This document shows, in pieces, positions 63,415-64,000 of a stretch of 64,000 nucleotides of DNA (its first letter is position 1; the number at the start of each line of letters is the position of its first letter). A program made the position numbers and the translations under genes. Source of the stretch: Pseudomonas chlororaphis subsp. aurantiaca (GTDB taxonomy: Bacteria > Pseudomonadota > Gammaproteobacteria > Pseudomonadales > Pseudomonadaceae); contig NZ_CP059162.1 of NCBI RefSeq assembly GCF_013466605.1, positions 3,720,001 through 3,784,000 of the forward strand. The letters are read 5' to 3'. The notes beneath the pieces are model-generated. The model ran no database searches. It was not told the origin of the DNA and saw only the letters and a list, made by a program, of their open reading frames with translations.

Positions 63415-63828
63415 ATGTCGCAATCGTTAAAAACGGCCTTCAATCATTATCTGCAGCAACTTTCCCGCTATGCCCTGGTGGGCGTTCTCGCCACCTTGAG
63501 TCACTACGCGCTGTTCCTGGTCCTCATCGCTTGCATGCCGGCTCTGCTGGCAAGCCTGCTGGGCGCCGGCCTGGGCACCTGGGTCAGCTATCAGGGCAAC
63601 CGACGCTGGACCTTTTCCCGGGCGGACCACGAGGCCAGGGCCGATCAGGCCCTGCGGTTCTGCCTGACGGCCGCCGGCTACAACCTCGGCAATGCCTTGC
63701 TGATGCTGTTCCTGCTGCGCCTCGAACCTGACTCGCCACTGCTGATGCAAGTGTTCAGCACCCTCTGCCTGACCCTGGTCAGTTACTGGATAAATCGAAC
63801 CTGGACTTTTAAAAATGAAGTTACCTAG
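63415..63828 (+). CDS. GtrA-like membrane protein
   Basis: A 137-residue, four-helix protein of the GtrA family (YALVGVLATLSHYALFLVLI; SYQGNRRWTFSRAD; SYWINRTWTF near the end). GtrA-type proteins are thought to flip undecaprenyl-phosphate-glucose for O-antigen or teichoic-acid side-chain glucosylation. ATG 63415 has GGGA about eight bases upstream. The next gene overlaps it by 14 bases. Confidence 0.88.
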   Translation: MSQSLKTAFNHYLQQLSRYALVGVLATLSHYALFLVLIACMPALLASLLGAGLGTWVSYQGNRRWTFSRADHEARADQALRFCLTAAGYNLGNALLMLFLLRLEPDSPLLMQVFSTLCLTLVSYWINRTWTFKNEVT

Positions 63829-64000
63829 TTGTGCTCGACCAGATACTGGCGAAATGCTCAGCATCATTATCTGCTGCTATAACGAAGCCCATGTATTACC
63901 CGAGTTCCATCGCCGCCTGATGTTGGTGATGGATACACTTTCACTGGTCTACGAGGTTCTCTATGTGAACGACGGCAGCCAGGATGACAGTTCCGACTTG
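63815..64000 (+). CDS. GT2-family glycosyltransferase, N-terminal part (cut by window end)
   Basis: The frame from ATG 63815 reads through LSIIICCYNEAHVLPEFHRR and VLYVNDGSQDDSSDL, the classic GT2/DPM1-like start with the nucleotide-binding Asp in VNDGS. It runs to the window end without a stop, so it is partial. ATG 63854 is an alternative start. With GtrA it suggests a GtrB-type bactoprenol glucosyltransferase, hence surface-polysaccharide modification. Confidence 0.85.
   Translation, partial: MKLPSCARPDTGEMLSIIICCYNEAHVLPEFHRRLMLVMDTLSLVYEVLYVNDGSQDDSSDL

Overview
The window is GC-rich, tightly packed Proteobacterial chromosome. The gene content points to Pseudomonas, most likely the P. 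fluorescens group: a complete arn operon closely resembling that of P. aeruginosa, an OprI-like lipoprotein, Anr-type boxes and a Pseudomonas-style REP element. No rRNA, tRNA, CRISPR array, insertion sequence or phage gene was seen. The species call is inference from gene content only.

Region 1 (1-18.3 kb) is a low-oxygen/energy-stress island. It holds a P-type ATPase (cut by the window edge), an MBL/beta-CASP nuclease-like protein, four tandem universal stress proteins, an OprI-like lipoprotein, a triple-BON protein, an extra FtsH, a small K+ channel, phosphoketolase, two zinc alcohol dehydrogenases, a GNAT protein, an MgtC/DUF4010 membrane protein and its own FNR/Anr-type regulator. Nine FNR/Anr-like palindromes (TTGAT-N4-ATCAA and near matches) sit about 60-90 bp upstream of the start codons, which makes this look like one Anr-type regulon.

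Region 2 (18.4-33.2 kb) starts with a TetR/O-methyltransferase pair and a wrecked NTF2-like gene, then holds the most interesting part of the window. This is a minus-strand array of about eleven genes: an 18-codon ORF with a good ribosome binding site, two tandem hairpins, a TPR-like protein, a VOC protein, a PQQ-type beta-propeller, a methyltransferase, a second VOC-like protein, a three-gene ABC exporter, an amidohydrolase-fold protein lacking the usual active-site Asp, and an M28 peptidase. A TetM/OtrA-type ribosomal protection protein is transcribed divergently, and an aldo/keto reductase is convergent with it. I read this as an undescribed small-molecule or short-peptide biosynthesis locus whose product acts on the ribosome, with the protection protein as self-resistance. 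That reading is inference; the gene list and the short ORF are what the sequence shows.

Region 3 (33.3-48.2 kb) is mixed housekeeping and transport: a SulP transporter, PPK2, a gamma-glutamyltransferase with an amino-acid ABC transporter and GntR regulator, an NTF2-like protein, a cupin, a Gld-type ABC exporter (ATPase, permease, GldG), an unrecognised coiled-coil protein and a solute-binding-like protein.

Region 4 (48.9-64 kb) is envelope modification: arnBCADTEF-ugd for 4-amino-4-deoxy-L-arabinose addition to lipid A (polymyxin resistance), a further ArnT-like membrane glycosyltransferase whose frame is disturbed at a C7 run, a GNAT protein, an MFS transporter, an HPP-family protein, a LysR regulator, REP-like repeats, and a GtrA/GT2 pair (the GT2 is cut by the window end).
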